This document shows, piece after piece, positions 44,232 through 55,260 of a stretch of DNA of 64,000 nt. The stretch's first letter is position 1; each line of letters starts with the position of its first letter. Position numbers and translations under genes: made by a program. The stretch is from Zygaena filipendulae (taxonomy: Eukaryota > Arthropoda > Insecta > Lepidoptera > Zygaenidae). The notes beneath the pieces are model-generated. The model was not told the origin of the DNA, ran no database searches, and saw only the letters and a program-made list of their open reading frames with translations. The stretch covers positions 1-64,000 of the forward strand of contig CAJRBF020000019.1 of assembly GCA_907165275.2 (NCBI GenBank), written 5' to 3'.

Positions 44232-44476
44232 CTTACCGCCGCACTCAGAGTCGACTTTAATGATTACTTAGTTAAGTATAGATTTTTAAAACAAAACTGC
44301 CGCAATCAGACAAGTTTAATAAATTAATGTTAATTGACATTTAACTAATTAAGTTAAATCTCATTAAATGCCAATTAACACTAATTTACTGAACGTCTCT
44401 GATTGCGGCAGTTTTGTTTTAAAAATCTATACTTAACTAAGTAATCATTAAAGTCGACTCTGAGTGCGGCGGTAAG
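44232..44476. mobile_element. MITE with perfect 79 bp terminal inverted repeats
   Basis: 44232-44310 (cttaccgccgcactcagag...) is the exact reverse complement of 44398-44476 (...gagtgcggcggtaag). The 87-base middle is itself imperfectly palindromic. No ORF. A clear target duplication was not found. The perfect ends mean recent insertion or recent hairpin-based origin. Confidence 0.85.
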
Positions 44477-44772
44477 CTATTGTATTGTTTCAGATTTTAT
44501 GGATATTGAATGACAGAGTACATAGTAATATTTAATCTTAAAGAAATTAAATACCTATAATAACATTTTTTTATGATTTACTAACTGACCCGGCAAACGT
44601 TGTACCATATAATATTTGATCATTCAAAAATACTAAAATCACAATAAAAAATGGGAGGTGGGGGTAGGAGGTGAAAAATTCTTTACGACCTACCAAATAT
44701 ACAAAAACAAATTAAATTAAAATTGGTCCAGCCGTTTGACGTCAAACATGAGTGACACGAGATTTTTATATA
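44477..44772. other. Repeat-derived spacer left of the gypsy element
   Basis: No gene. From about 44580, 'actgacccggcaaacgttgtacc...ggtccagccgttt...gagatttttatata' is a widespread moth retroelement 3' sequence. The gypsy element is inserted in its TATATA tail. Confidence 0.5.
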
Positions 44773-45339
44773 TGTCGGAGGAAGTAATCGAAAACGAGTT
44801 GATTGCTGATTCCATAACGCGCATATCGATTGTTTAGTAAAAATACTTTGATATAACTAAGTTTAAAATCATTAAGTAAGATATTAATAAGTTTCTTTTA
44901 AGCCACACTAATTGTATTAGGTATTACGTCCAATCAGAGCAGAGGACTAGCCTAGAGCGGGGTCGGGTCGCCATCGTAACTGTGGCCAAGGGAGTATAAG
45001 ACTGTTTGTATGCGACCGAGGAGGGGTATTGCAAGTTTTGCGTTTGGCTGGGTTAGATCGGTGCCACGAACCCGCTGCTCGAATATAATTGTCGATTACC
45101 TAATTTATGAACTATTAATTGTGTAACGATTATTACTTTATTATTCTCAACATTGTAACAGTTTAATGTAATAGTATAGTGGTCAGTGAATACTTTGTGC
45201 TCGCATTTAACTGTAATAGCTTGATTAAACATCAGTGACCAGTAAATAACTTGTTTTGTGCTCGCATTCTACCCTAATGACGCCCACGAGACCACTGACT
45301 ATTAGTGATGAAATCGAAGAGGATGGTCTATCTCCGACA
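44773..45339 (+). repeat. 5' LTR of the gypsy element
   Basis: 567 bp with 8-base inverted ends TGTCGGAG/CTCCGACA. Unusually, the first in-frame ATG of gag (45277) lies inside it. Confidence 0.85.
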
Positions 45340-48300
45340 TCAGAAGTGGGATCCATGCAGGCACAAAACGATGTGCAGGCACAAAACGTAAATGGATCAT
45401 TTGAGAGTAACGATGGTTGGCATGCGATATTTGAAGCGCAACAAAATAGCATGCAATTACTTGTGGAGACACTACGCAACCCGTCGGCTGCTGAAGAGAG
45501 AAATATTACGTTGCCCCAATTCGAACCGGAACACGCAGATACTGATGCCCGAGCCTGGCTAGCAACCGCAAATATTTGCTTGTCGGATCGTGATATACAG
45601 GGAAGTAAACTTATTCTTATACTTAGTAAGGCCATGAGAGGTTCAGCCGCAACATGGTTTTCCCGGATAGCTTTTCCTAGTATGGAGTGGGGAGTATTTA
45701 AAGACATTTTTCTCTCTCGTTTCGATACTTTGGAAACATGCGCAGCTACAGTTTTGAAAATGCTTACTAGTAAACCCCGAGACGGCGAATGTCTCGCTAC
45801 ATATGCGAGTCGTTTATTTACTTCACTAATGGCACGGTGGGATAATTTAAGCAAAGAAAAAATAGTAGTATCTGTAATATTTGCTCATCTAGGGCAAATT
45901 GAACCACGGCTGCAACACAATATTTTTTCCGAGGAAGTAACGAGCCGTATTAAAATGCAACGTGAACTTATGGCGTTTTGTTACCGCAAGCGGAGTTTCC
46001 AAGAGAATACAAAAATTGGTGCATATACTGTACAAGATAACAAACGTTCTAGGTTAAGTCTCGTATCCACAAAATGCTATGCTTGTGGAAAACTTGGTCA
46101 TAAGTCTTTTGAATGTTTCAGCCGTTCGTATGAGAAGCAGCAAACAACTCCGACTTCCGATCGCTCCAACACGGCTGTAACAAAACCTCCCTTAACGTGT
46201 TATAAGTGTGGTGTTGAGGGACACGTCGCATCACGATGCTCAAAAATGCGGCCAGTTTCAAGCAGCAGCCCACAATTTTCTACCTTGTCCGGCACAATGA
46301 AACGAGTGGACGTATGCGATGTGAAACCCGTTATCGGAATAATCACTCAACTGGGTGAGCAGTTTTCATTTTGCTTTGATTCTGGTGCTGATTGTTCTTT
46401 AGTTAGAGAAAGTGTTTCACGTAAACTTGTTGGTGAATTAAAACATACAATTGTTTCTCTAATAGGTATTGGAAAATCTAGTGTATTGTGTGATTTACAG
46501 GTTTTATCCCAAGTTACTCTCTGTGGCCATGACGTAAAAATTTTATTTCACGTCATACCTGACGAGTTTTTGAATAATGATATCTTGATTGGACGTGACT
46601 TATTAGCTTTAGGATTTTCTGTCCAAATATCGAGTGATAAACTTATTACAATTGAAAAATCATCTTTTATCAATATTTGTGACGTAGGTAAAGTTGCAAC
46701 TAATCTTACTGATGTAGATACTGATATTTTAAATCATTTTAAACCCCAGTTAATTAAACTTCTTAGCGGCTTCAGGGACTTTTTTATTGAAGGCACCCCT
46801 ACTAGTAGAGTAAAAACGGGAGAATTAGAAATTAGATTGATAGATCCTTGCAAAACCGTACAACGACGGCCTTACCGCTTAAGTATTGAGGAACGAGTAA
46901 TAGTTCGCAATAAATGTAGTGAGTTGTTATCGGCAGGGGTTATTAGACCCAGTAAATCGCCCTTTTCGAGTCCTATACTACTTGTTAAAAAACGCGATGG
47001 CACAGATCGGATGTGCGTAGATTATAGAGAATTAAATTCCAATACCGTTCCCGATCGCTATCCCTTACCCCTAATAAGCGACCAAGTTCAAAGGTTGGCA
47101 GGGGCGCGTCTCTACTCTTGTCTAGATATGGCTAGTGGTTTTTATCAAATTCCCATAAATGGAGACTCACATTCAATAGAAAAAACCGCGTTTATCACCC
47201 CTGATGCGCATTATGAATTTACTGCTATGCCTTTTGGTCTAAGGAACGCTCCTGCTGTTTATCAAAGAGCTATTAACACAGCTCTAGGAGAATTAGCACA
47301 TTCTTATGCAATAGTATACATGGATGATTTAATTATACCAGCGATCAACGTAGAACAAGGGTTAGAAAGGTTGCACACAGTAGTAAAAACTCTTAGTGAT
47401 TCTGGTTTTTCGTTCAATCTAAAAAAATGCTCGTTTCTAAAAGAAAAAGTCCAGTTTTTAGGCTACGAAATATCGAAAGGTGAAATAAGACCCAATCCTC
47501 GTAAGATAATTGCGCTAACTAGTTCCTTACCACCACAGACTGTAACTCAGTTAAGGCAGTTTTTAGGTCTAGCATCTTATTTCAGACAGTTCGTCAATAA
47601 TTTTTCGTTAAAAATGGCTCCACTGTATAGTTTGTTAACCGGCAATAACTCTAAAATAATTTGGACGACTGAATACGAAAAAATTAGGCAAGATATTATT
47701 TCGATATTAACTTCATCCCCAGTTTTAATGCTTTTTGGTCCAGAACTACCAATAGAGCTACATACGGATGCTAGTAGTGAAGGTTACGGAGCAATTCTTT
47801 TCCAACGAGTTGAATCAAAATTACATCCGATAGAGTATTATAGTAAACGAACTAATGAGGCCGAATCTCGATATCACTCCTACGAGTTAGAAACACTAGC
47901 CGTTGTTAATTCAGTTAAACATTTTAGACACTATTTGTACGGCAGGACTTTCACAGTAGTTACTGACTGCAATTCTTTAAAAGCATCTAGAGCCAAAATA
48001 GACCTAACCCCGAGAGTCCATCGATGGTGGGCCTTTCTTCAAGCTTTTGATTTCGATATACTTTATAGAGAAGGCAAGAGAATGGCACATGTCGACTTTT
48101 TCTCGAGGAATCATTCACCTAAATCAAAAACTAACACGGATATTCATGGTTTAGATAATGTAAAAGTAGAGGAAAAACACGTCAATTTAGCTGAATTATC
48201 TTTAAATTGGCTACAGGTAGAACAACGACGAGACTCCGAATGCAATCAGATTATTCGTAAAATCGAAAACAATGAACTCGATTTAGAAGATACTAGAATT

Positions 48301-49452
48301 TATGAGCTACGATCTAATGTTCTTTACAGGAAAATCCAAAGAAATAACCGTAATATTTGGCTTCCTATTGTACCTAGAGCTTTTCGTTGGTCGGTTATAA
48401 ATCATATTCATGAATCGATTGTTCATTTGGGATGGGACAAAACTTTAGAAAAGACGTACCAACACTATTGGTTTCCTAAAATGTCAAAATATGTCAGAAA
48501 ATTTGTCGAAAACTGTATAACTTGCAAAGTAACAAAATCAAGTAGCGGCAAACAACAAATAGAATTGCACCCTATCCCAAAAGTTAGTATTCCTTGGCAC
48601 ACAATTCACATAGACGCCACAGGAAAACTCAATGGTAAAAGCGATCTAAAAGAATACGTTTTTGTGCTTGTAGATGCTTTCACTAAATACGTGTTACTTA
48701 GGCATTCCTTAAGAATTAACACTCAGAGTGCAATAAATGCCCTCAAGGCGGCTATATCCCTTTTCGGGACACCTGTGCGTATAATAGCCGACCAAGGGAG
48801 GTGCTTTTCGAATAAAGAGTTCAAAGATTTTTGTGCTAACCACAGTATTCACCTGCACTTAATAGCAACCGGTTCTTGTCGTGCTAATGGTCAAGCAGAA
48901 CGGATAATGAGCACCCTAAAAAATTTACTGACTGTTGTAGAAGCTTGCCCAAATAGGTCTTGGCAGGATGCATTAGATGATATTCAACTGTCTATGAATA
49001 GCACGATTCATAGAGTAACTAAAGCAAGTCCACTGGAATTGCTAATAGGTAGAGTAGCTAGACCCCTGAACTTATTAACCATAGACGATCACGAAATCGA
49101 AGTTAATTTAGAAGTGATTCGGGAACAAGCAGATAAATTAATGAAAAATAACGCATGCCTAGATAAAGAGCGATTTGATAAAAACAAGGCTAAAGTGACT
49201 TCATTTTCTGTAGGAGATTATGTTTTAATTCAAAATCACGAACGGAATCAAACCAAATTGGACCCTAAATACAAAGGACCTTACGAAGTTTTTGAAATAT
49301 TAGACGGTGACAGGTATCATCTTAAGAGCTTGAATTCTAATCGCACTTACAAATACGCGAGAGATCGCTTACGTCCACTCCCCCAATCCTATATTCCAAC
49401 TGAGATGGATCTATCTTCATCAGATGATGAGAATAATGGTAAGACTTCATAA
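45277..49452 (+). CDS. Gypsy Gag-Pol polyprotein (single ORF)
   Basis: 1391 residues from the ATG at 45277 (the open frame runs 7 codons further 5' without an ATG). Gag; two CCHC knuckles CYACGKLGHKSFEC and CYKCGVEGHVASRC; aspartic protease FCFDSGADCSLV (about 46370); reverse transcriptase with DRMCVDYRELN, FTAMPFGLRNAP and catalytic YMDDL (about 47320); RNase H LHTDASSEGYGAILF; integrase zinc region H-HLGWDKTLE...CITC and DDE core with HIDATG and IIADQGRCFSN. A basic C-terminal SVGDYVLIQNHER...KGPYEVFE segment follows. It makes and integrates cDNA. Gag and Pol are fused in frame, without the frameshift many gypsy elements use. No break seen. Confidence 0.92.
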   Translation: MTPTRPLTISDEIEEDGLSPTSEVGSMQAQNDVQAQNVNGSFESNDGWHAIFEAQQNSMQLLVETLRNPSAAEERNITLPQFEPEHADTDARAWLATANICLSDRDIQGSKLILILSKAMRGSAATWFSRIAFPSMEWGVFKDIFLSRFDTLETCAATVLKMLTSKPRDGECLATYASRLFTSLMARWDNLSKEKIVVSVIFAHLGQIEPRLQHNIFSEEVTSRIKMQRELMAFCYRKRSFQENTKIGAYTVQDNKRSRLSLVSTKCYACGKLGHKSFECFSRSYEKQQTTPTSDRSNTAVTKPPLTCYKCGVEGHVASRCSKMRPVSSSSPQFSTLSGTMKRVDVCDVKPVIGIITQLGEQFSFCFDSGADCSLVRESVSRKLVGELKHTIVSLIGIGKSSVLCDLQVLSQVTLCGHDVKILFHVIPDEFLNNDILIGRDLLALGFSVQISSDKLITIEKSSFINICDVGKVATNLTDVDTDILNHFKPQLIKLLSGFRDFFIEGTPTSRVKTGELEIRLIDPCKTVQRRPYRLSIEERVIVRNKCSELLSAGVIRPSKSPFSSPILLVKKRDGTDRMCVDYRELNSNTVPDRYPLPLISDQVQRLAGARLYSCLDMASGFYQIPINGDSHSIEKTAFITPDAHYEFTAMPFGLRNAPAVYQRAINTALGELAHSYAIVYMDDLIIPAINVEQGLERLHTVVKTLSDSGFSFNLKKCSFLKEKVQFLGYEISKGEIRPNPRKIIALTSSLPPQTVTQLRQFLGLASYFRQFVNNFSLKMAPLYSLLTGNNSKIIWTTEYEKIRQDIISILTSSPVLMLFGPELPIELHTDASSEGYGAILFQRVESKLHPIEYYSKRTNEAESRYHSYELETLAVVNSVKHFRHYLYGRTFTVVTDCNSLKASRAKIDLTPRVHRWWAFLQAFDFDILYREGKRMAHVDFFSRNHSPKSKTNTDIHGLDNVKVEEKHVNLAELSLNWLQVEQRRDSECNQIIRKIENNELDLEDTRIYELRSNVLYRKIQRNNRNIWLPIVPRAFRWSVINHIHESIVHLGWDKTLEKTYQHYWFPKMSKYVRKFVENCITCKVTKSSSGKQQIELHPIPKVSIPWHTIHIDATGKLNGKSDLKEYVFVLVDAFTKYVLLRHSLRINTQSAINALKAAISLFGTPVRIIADQGRCFSNKEFKDFCANHSIHLHLIATGSCRANGQAERIMSTLKNLLTVVEACPNRSWQDALDDIQLSMNSTIHRVTKASPLELLIGRVARPLNLLTIDDHEIEVNLEVIREQADKLMKNNACLDKERFDKNKAKVTSFSVGDYVLIQNHERNQTKLDPKYKGPYEVFEILDGDRYHLKSLNSNRTYKYARDRLRPLPQSYIPTEMDLSSSDDENNGKTS

Positions 49453-50400
49453 ATGTACATAAACTTCGGTAACTAGAAATATAAATTATCCTCATGTGTG
49501 TGTAATGTGTTAAATACCGCAGTGTATGAGTAATGCGTATTGCATGTATCCTTATGCGTGTGTAATGTGTTAAATACCACAGTGTATGAGTAATGCGTAG
49601 GTAACCCCCCCGGTGCGGTGGATGTTAAGATCTCTAAATGGCGAGGTGGCCATACAAACGGTGGGGATTTAGATTAACCAACAAAAAGGCGAAGTGGCTG
49701 TTCAGCCGATGTTGATAATTAATAATTATGGATTTTATGGATTATAAGAATAGGCGAGGTGGCCATTCACGCGACACACAGCGAGGCGGCTGTCTTAATT
49801 TTCTTCAATAATAAATTGGGCTAACGTTACATTTATCGCGATGTTTACAGAGCTTGGGCATGGTATTATGTCATCATGTACTCGGCATAACTATGTGCGT
49901 TGTTCCCAGGCTCATAACTCAAACGTGTGCAATCATAACTGTCAAGTTAATTTCAAGTTTCATATAGCTCTCATATAGCATAAGCTCACGATAACGGAGA
50001 CCCTTGTAACTAAAACTTTCAAGAGTAGAGTTCTCAGGTTAACGATAACGCAATTCTCTGTAACTCTTATGAGGTTCATAATTTAACGTTTTTGTTTTTG
50101 TTAGTATGAAGTATGTTTATGGCTTTCAATACTGAATGTTGTTTTTGTTATAGGCAATTTTTATGTCAACAGCCCTAGCTTGGTATTTCTTGAGAACATA
50201 TAGGTACTAGAGATAAAAATGAATTTGAGTAAATTTATTGCGCAGATGTATAACGAACCCTTACGTTCCTTTTCTTTTATTTGTCAGGAGTGGCCGAACT
50301 TTATTCTTAAATTTTTTTTTTTATTTCTGTGCTTCGACAGATTATGACAACGCTCGCCCCTCAACATCACACGAGGACGTGTGAAACGTCAGGAAGGCCG
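49453..50400 (+). other. 3' non-coding region of the gypsy element with internal repeats
   Basis: Two tandem copies of a 60-base unit (about 49488-49547 and 49548-49607: 'tatcctcatgtgtgtgtaatg...'). Then come four scattered copies of a ggcgaggtggc-like motif (about 49640, 49688, 49753, 49789). No ORF. The segment before the 3' LTR, 'cgaggacgtgtgaaacgtcaggaaggccg', is the polypurine-tract region. Confidence 0.65.
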
Positions 50401-50967
50401 TGTCGGAGGAAGTAATCGAAAACGAGTTGATTGCTGATTCCATAACGCGCATATCGATTGTTTAGTAAAAATACTTTGATATAACTAAGTTTAAAATCAT
50501 TAAGTAAGATATTAATAAGTTTCTTTTAAGCCACACTAATTGTATTAGGTATTACGTCCAATCAGAGCAGAGGACTAGCCTAGAGCGGGGTCGGGTCGCC
50601 ATCGTAACTGTGGCCAAGGGAGTATAAGACTGTTTGTATACGACCGAGGAGGGGTATTGCAAGTTTTGCGTTTGGCTGGGTTAGATCGGTGCCACGAACC
50701 CGCTGCTCGAATATAATTGTCGATTACCTAATTTATGAACTATTAATTGTGTAACGATTATTACTTTATTATTCTCAACATTGTAACAGTTTAATGTAAT
50801 AGTATAGTGGTCAGTGAATACTTTGTGCTCGCATTTAACTGTAATAGCTTGATTAAACATCAGTGACCAGTAAATAACTTGTTTTGTGCTCGCATTCTAC
50901 CCTAATGACGCCCACGAGACCACTGACTATTAGTGATGAAATCGAAGAGGATGGTCTATCTCCGACA
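50401..50967 (+). repeat. 3' LTR of the gypsy element
   Basis: 567 bp, nearly identical to the 5' LTR, also containing the gag ATG. Confidence 0.88.
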
Positions 50968-53124
50968 TATATATGTCGCAGCGGGCAGGCAGGCGGGGTG
51001 TATGGGCGCAAAGAGAGCGGTCAAGCAGATGCGGTATTTGCAGATGACGTAATAAAATTTGGCGTTTTTTCGCTTCTCCGCGGTCGGAATCGAGCGCGGA
51101 GGGTGTCAATCTACGCGGGGAATGTTCCTCTAGGTATTTTATAGGAAAAACTTTGCGGCCAAACCTCCCGAAAGCGTGAAATTTTGAAGAAAAGTAAACA
51201 TTTTTACAAAAATCCCAGAAATTTAGATAATTACTGCGCCGATGCGGCCAGGAAGGGTGTCGAAAACGAAAAGAGCGTTAAACAACGCCGGACCAGGGGG
51301 CTTAGCCAAGTTGACAAACGTTAATCGTTAATAGAATAGAAAACTGCGAAACGTATCGCTAAGTCAGGTTTCACGTCAAGTGGTAGCCAAGTTTACACGT
51401 TAGGAGTTCGTTCAAAACAATAGAATAGATCGTTGTCGATTGCACAATTTTTCATATTTAATGAATAAAATACATACATATTGTACTTTATTTAAATAAT
51501 AACTAATAAAGTTAAATTATTATTAACATTAGGTACCTAAACAATAACAAAATACTACAAATGAGACGAGAGATTGAGAAAAGAGAGAAACAAACATAAA
51601 ATTAAGATCTATTCCTTGATAGAAAAAATATTAATAATAATTAATGTTTAGGTATCTGTTAAATGGATGCGAATGATTCAAAACTACATTTAATAAGTTG
51701 CAATTTATCTCTAACTAGCTGACCCCCGCGGGTACACCCGCGGTAATTGGGTATTCTCCAAGGTATGAATATCAAAATTCTAATTAGTCCGTCAGTTAGA
51801 AAATAAAAAAAATAATAGACACGTATTTTTTGCTTTTTCAATTTAATGAAAATGAACATAGATAAAGCGCATTAAAGTTTAGGGTGGGGGGCTCGTGACG
51901 TCAATATTCATTATTAGCGCCATACAAACCGCACTGAATTGTGACGTCACGCGAAATTTCAACTCAATGTATCTCTGTTATTTTTTGAGTACGGAAAAAA
52001 AGAAAAAATACGTGTCCAATATTTTTTACTAATCTACACGACGGACTAAAAAAAAATTTTTTGTCAAGTAGTCAATTTCGGAGTTCCCGCAGGAATTCTG
52101 GGATAACAAGTACCCTATGTCACTCAAGATCACTGTAGCTTCATATAAGTGCAAGAATTTTCAAAATCGGTTCTGTAGATCCAGAAATTATCCCCTACAA
52201 CCTCACAAACTCACAATCTCCGGAGTTCCCGTGGGAATTCCAGAATAAAAAGTACCCTATCCCTAAGATCACTGTAGTTTCTTATAGTATAAGTGAAATT
52301 TTTTTTACAATCGGTTCAGTAGATCCATATCACAAACGTTTTTTATCTATTTGAATTCTGTAACTATCGACGTTTAGGCGTGAGCAAATTTCTGTGTAGA
52401 CAAGTTCCTAGCCATGTCAACACAAATGCGTTGATCGCTCGTTCGTAACGTGAAGAGAAAAAAAACAGTGTAGATTGTCTGTGGTGTGCGTACATAAACG
52501 TCAAACTCAAAACGCAGAAGTAAATAGTAAATACTAAACCATTTTTCAAATATTGTTTTTTTGTTTTTAATACAAAATATCTTCAATAACATGATTTTAC
52601 ACAGTGCAGAAATAAATTTGAGATGACCGAAATGTGGTCTATTTTCACTGAGATAGGTACCTATTTAATGATAACCTGTACCCATAGGATGGAAACTAGA
52701 ATCTCAGCTAGTTCGCAACAGTATGCTTTATTGGAATTCATTTAAAGGTACGTATTTTATTAGCTATTACGTAAAATTCTTCTTTTTTCGTTTTAATCTT
52801 TCTAATACCCAGGAATAATATACCTACATACATAATAATATACGATTACTTACGTGATACCCACGCACGCAACTAGACCTAGATACCTACCCACCCACCT
52901 ACTTTTGTATACTAGTCCTATATTTAGTCCTTTGCATAAAAAATTGACGCTTTATTTCTCTAAAATTGTTCTAAATTATGTTGCAGACATGATATAAACA
53001 CAGCAAACATACAAATCCTGTATGATTTGAAATCATACATCAAAAATAAAACGTCTTTGATTGGGATCACAAAACTACATGAGAATTGGATTTAAACTTG
53101 TTATGGCAAGAGCTAAGTTGATGA
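50968..53124. other. Repeat relics, no gene
   Basis: Starts with the other side of the TATATA target, then a GC-rich piece. Three plus-strand copies of the dispersed 'cccgcgg / ggaattc-gggataa-aagtaccctat' repeat lie at about 51715, 52080 and 52215. The rest is AT-rich. Open frames here are short and show no domain. Confidence 0.5.
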
Positions 53125-53430
53125 GTAGAAGTTGAAAATTAAGAAATAGAAGGTGACAGCAAGAAATAAGCATCAGAGGAAAATGAAATGTCTTAGGTCC
53201 GTATTCCAGAAGGTGACTCAGATCACGTTTCACTTGAGATTAGTTTTACGCTCAGATCATAACTCAAGCGTATATCTGTAGAAGTTGAAAATTAAGAAAT
53301 AGAAGGTGACAGCAAGAAATAAGCATCAGAGGAAAATGAAATGTCTTAGGTCCGTATTCCAGAAGGTGACTCAGATCATGTTTCACTTGAGATTAGTTTT
53401 ACGCTCAGATCATAACTCAAGCGTATATCT
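53125..53430. repeat. 153 bp tandem duplication
   Basis: Two adjacent copies (53125-53277, 53278-53430) starting 'gtagaagttgaaaattaag', identical except for at least one base (gatcacgttt against gatcatgttt). Confidence 0.85.
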
Positions 53431-54175
53431 TATTATAGAATGCGTTTTAGGTTCTAATCACTTGAAACTAGTCTTGAGTAGAGATTCTGAACTCTGATTG
53501 GTTCTTATTACTTGAAACTAATGTTGAGTAGAGATTTTGACCTCTGATTGGTTGACACAATCACAGATAATATAATAATCCGTTCCACGCAGTTTTAGCC
53601 GCCGGAGTAATAGTGTTTAGTGATTTTAACCAATTTTACGTACTTACCTAAAACGGGATGGATGAATATAATTGTGGTTATAACGTAAGTAAGTAAATAT
53701 AGTCAACCGAATTGGATCATTGAAGACGGTAATGATTATATTATCTTTGTTAGTTAATGTTACTTCTATGATTAAAACAAAATCAATTTTAATTTTATTT
53801 AAATATTTTTTATTGCATATTGCTCTCACTAGAAATGTATAATTAGATTATCGAAAAAGTGACAATTACAGCCTATTTCTGGTCAAATCAAATAAATTTT
53901 CATATCGTGGAAAATGTCCATGTTTCCAAAAATTGAAAACAATCTCGTTAGATCTATTCTCAAGAGTGGTCTCGACAGGACTTACGTAATCAAAGATCAA
54001 ATCTTTGCTTGAGTGTAGTTTAATACTCAAGCATCGTTCTAGAATAAGGACATACTCAGCTGATTGTTGATTGATGAATCTCGTTTCAAGTAAGGTTCTA
54101 AAATTAAAGCTTTACTTGAAATTAGTTTTAAAACTAGATTCATGACTTGAGTAACCTTTTGTAATACGGGCCTTA
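53340..54175. mobile_element. Candidate TIR element
   Basis: 'ttaggtccgtattccagaaggtgactca' (about 53347) and, reversed, 'ctaaggcccgtattacaaaaggttactca' (ending about 54174) form imperfect inverted ends. The interior has further 'acttgaaa/tttcaagt' inverted words. No transposase. The 153 bp duplication includes the left end. Confidence 0.4.
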
Positions 54176-54840
54176 GTAGTATTGGTAACCTAAAGGAACT
54201 CCTTGATATACTGGAACAGAAATTATCCACCTAGTTTTTAATCTGGGTCTTTCAAATAGAAAAAAGGTTTCAACAGCAGGCCAATTTTATGTAACTTTTG
54301 TTGCTATCATATTTCAGTTTCAATCTTTTGACTTAAGAGAGTCCCCAGCAGAGTCCCCAAGCCCAAATCCACACAGACAAAACTGGGGGATAACTAGTCT
54401 ACACTAATATTATAAAGAAGTTTGTGAGTTTGTGACGTTGTAGGGGATAATCTTTGGATCTACTGAACCAATTTCGATAATTCTTTCAGACATGGGAAGT
54501 AAAGTAGTCCTGAGTGACTAAGGGTACTTTTTATCCCGAAATTCCCACGGGAACTCCAAAATTGCTGCGAGTGAAACCACGGGGGACAGCTAGTAATTAA
54601 TAAAATTATGCATGATTTTCCAAATTTAAAATCCCACGATACGATAAATTATAGATCTAGCAACGAATAATACTTAACTATAAGGTATGTACCTACGTAA
54701 ATATTTCATACTAGCTTTGCCCCGCGGTTTCACACGCGTGAGTTTCGAGATTCCCGCAGGAACTATTTTTTTCTAAAATAAAAGTAGGTAGGTACCTACC
54801 TAGCTAGCCTAAGTTACTCCTTAAAAAATCAGCTACCTGC
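54176..54840. other. Repeat relics, no gene
   Basis: Holds a reversed copy of the dispersed repeat (about 54400-54590, 'gggtactttttatcccgaaattccc') and a forward one at about 54710-54770. Confidence 0.5.
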
Positions 54841-54841
54841 C

Positions 54842-54985
54842 ACTCAGATGAAATAAATATTTCGTCTTTCACTCAGACGAAATAAATATTTCGTCTTTCA
54901 CTCAGACGAAATAAATATTTCGTCTTTCACTCAGACGAAATAAATATTTCGTCTTTCACTCAGACGAAATAAATATTTCGTCTGA
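54842..54985. repeat. 29 bp tandem repeat of hairpins, five copies
   Basis: Unit 'ctcagacgaaataaatatttcgtctttca'. Each unit has 8-base arms gacgaaat/atttcgtc around aaat. The first unit has one change (gatgaaat). No spacers vary between units, so this is a minisatellite. Confidence 0.9.
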
Positions 54986-55260
54986 GACCTGCCAGTGAAG
55001 GTCCCGTTAAAATCGGTCCAGCCGTTTCAGAGATTAGCCGGAACGAACAGATAGACGGACAGACAGACAGACAATTTTATTTTTTATGTAAGTACCGTAT
55101 TTCTTAAGCAGTTAGTGGAAAACCGTAAATTTGGAGTTACAGACAGACACTTCAATTTTATTTATATGTATCGATGTATAAGACTTTACTTCTAGCATGC
55201 ACGCAAAATCTGAAAATAATAGGTATAAAATATAATAAGAGATAAGTACTTAGAACTTGC

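Larger units (their letters stand above)
44773..50967 (+). mobile_element. Apparently intact gypsy-type LTR retrotransposon
   Basis: LTRs of 567 bp each (44773-45339, 50401-50967), both starting TGTCGGAG and ending CTCCGACA, flanked by TATA (4-6 bases). I noticed a single base difference between them (tatgcgacc against tatacgacc), so the insertion is young. A primer-site-like 'tcagaagtgggat' follows the 5' LTR, and one gag-pol ORF fills the interior. No env. It could be autonomous and is a likely helper for the coding-less element at 24663-27061. Confidence 0.9.

Noticed and set aside
54842..54985. CRISPR-like array of 29 bp repeats
   Set aside because: Units are directly adjacent with no variable spacers, and the genome is eukaryotic; it is a minisatellite.
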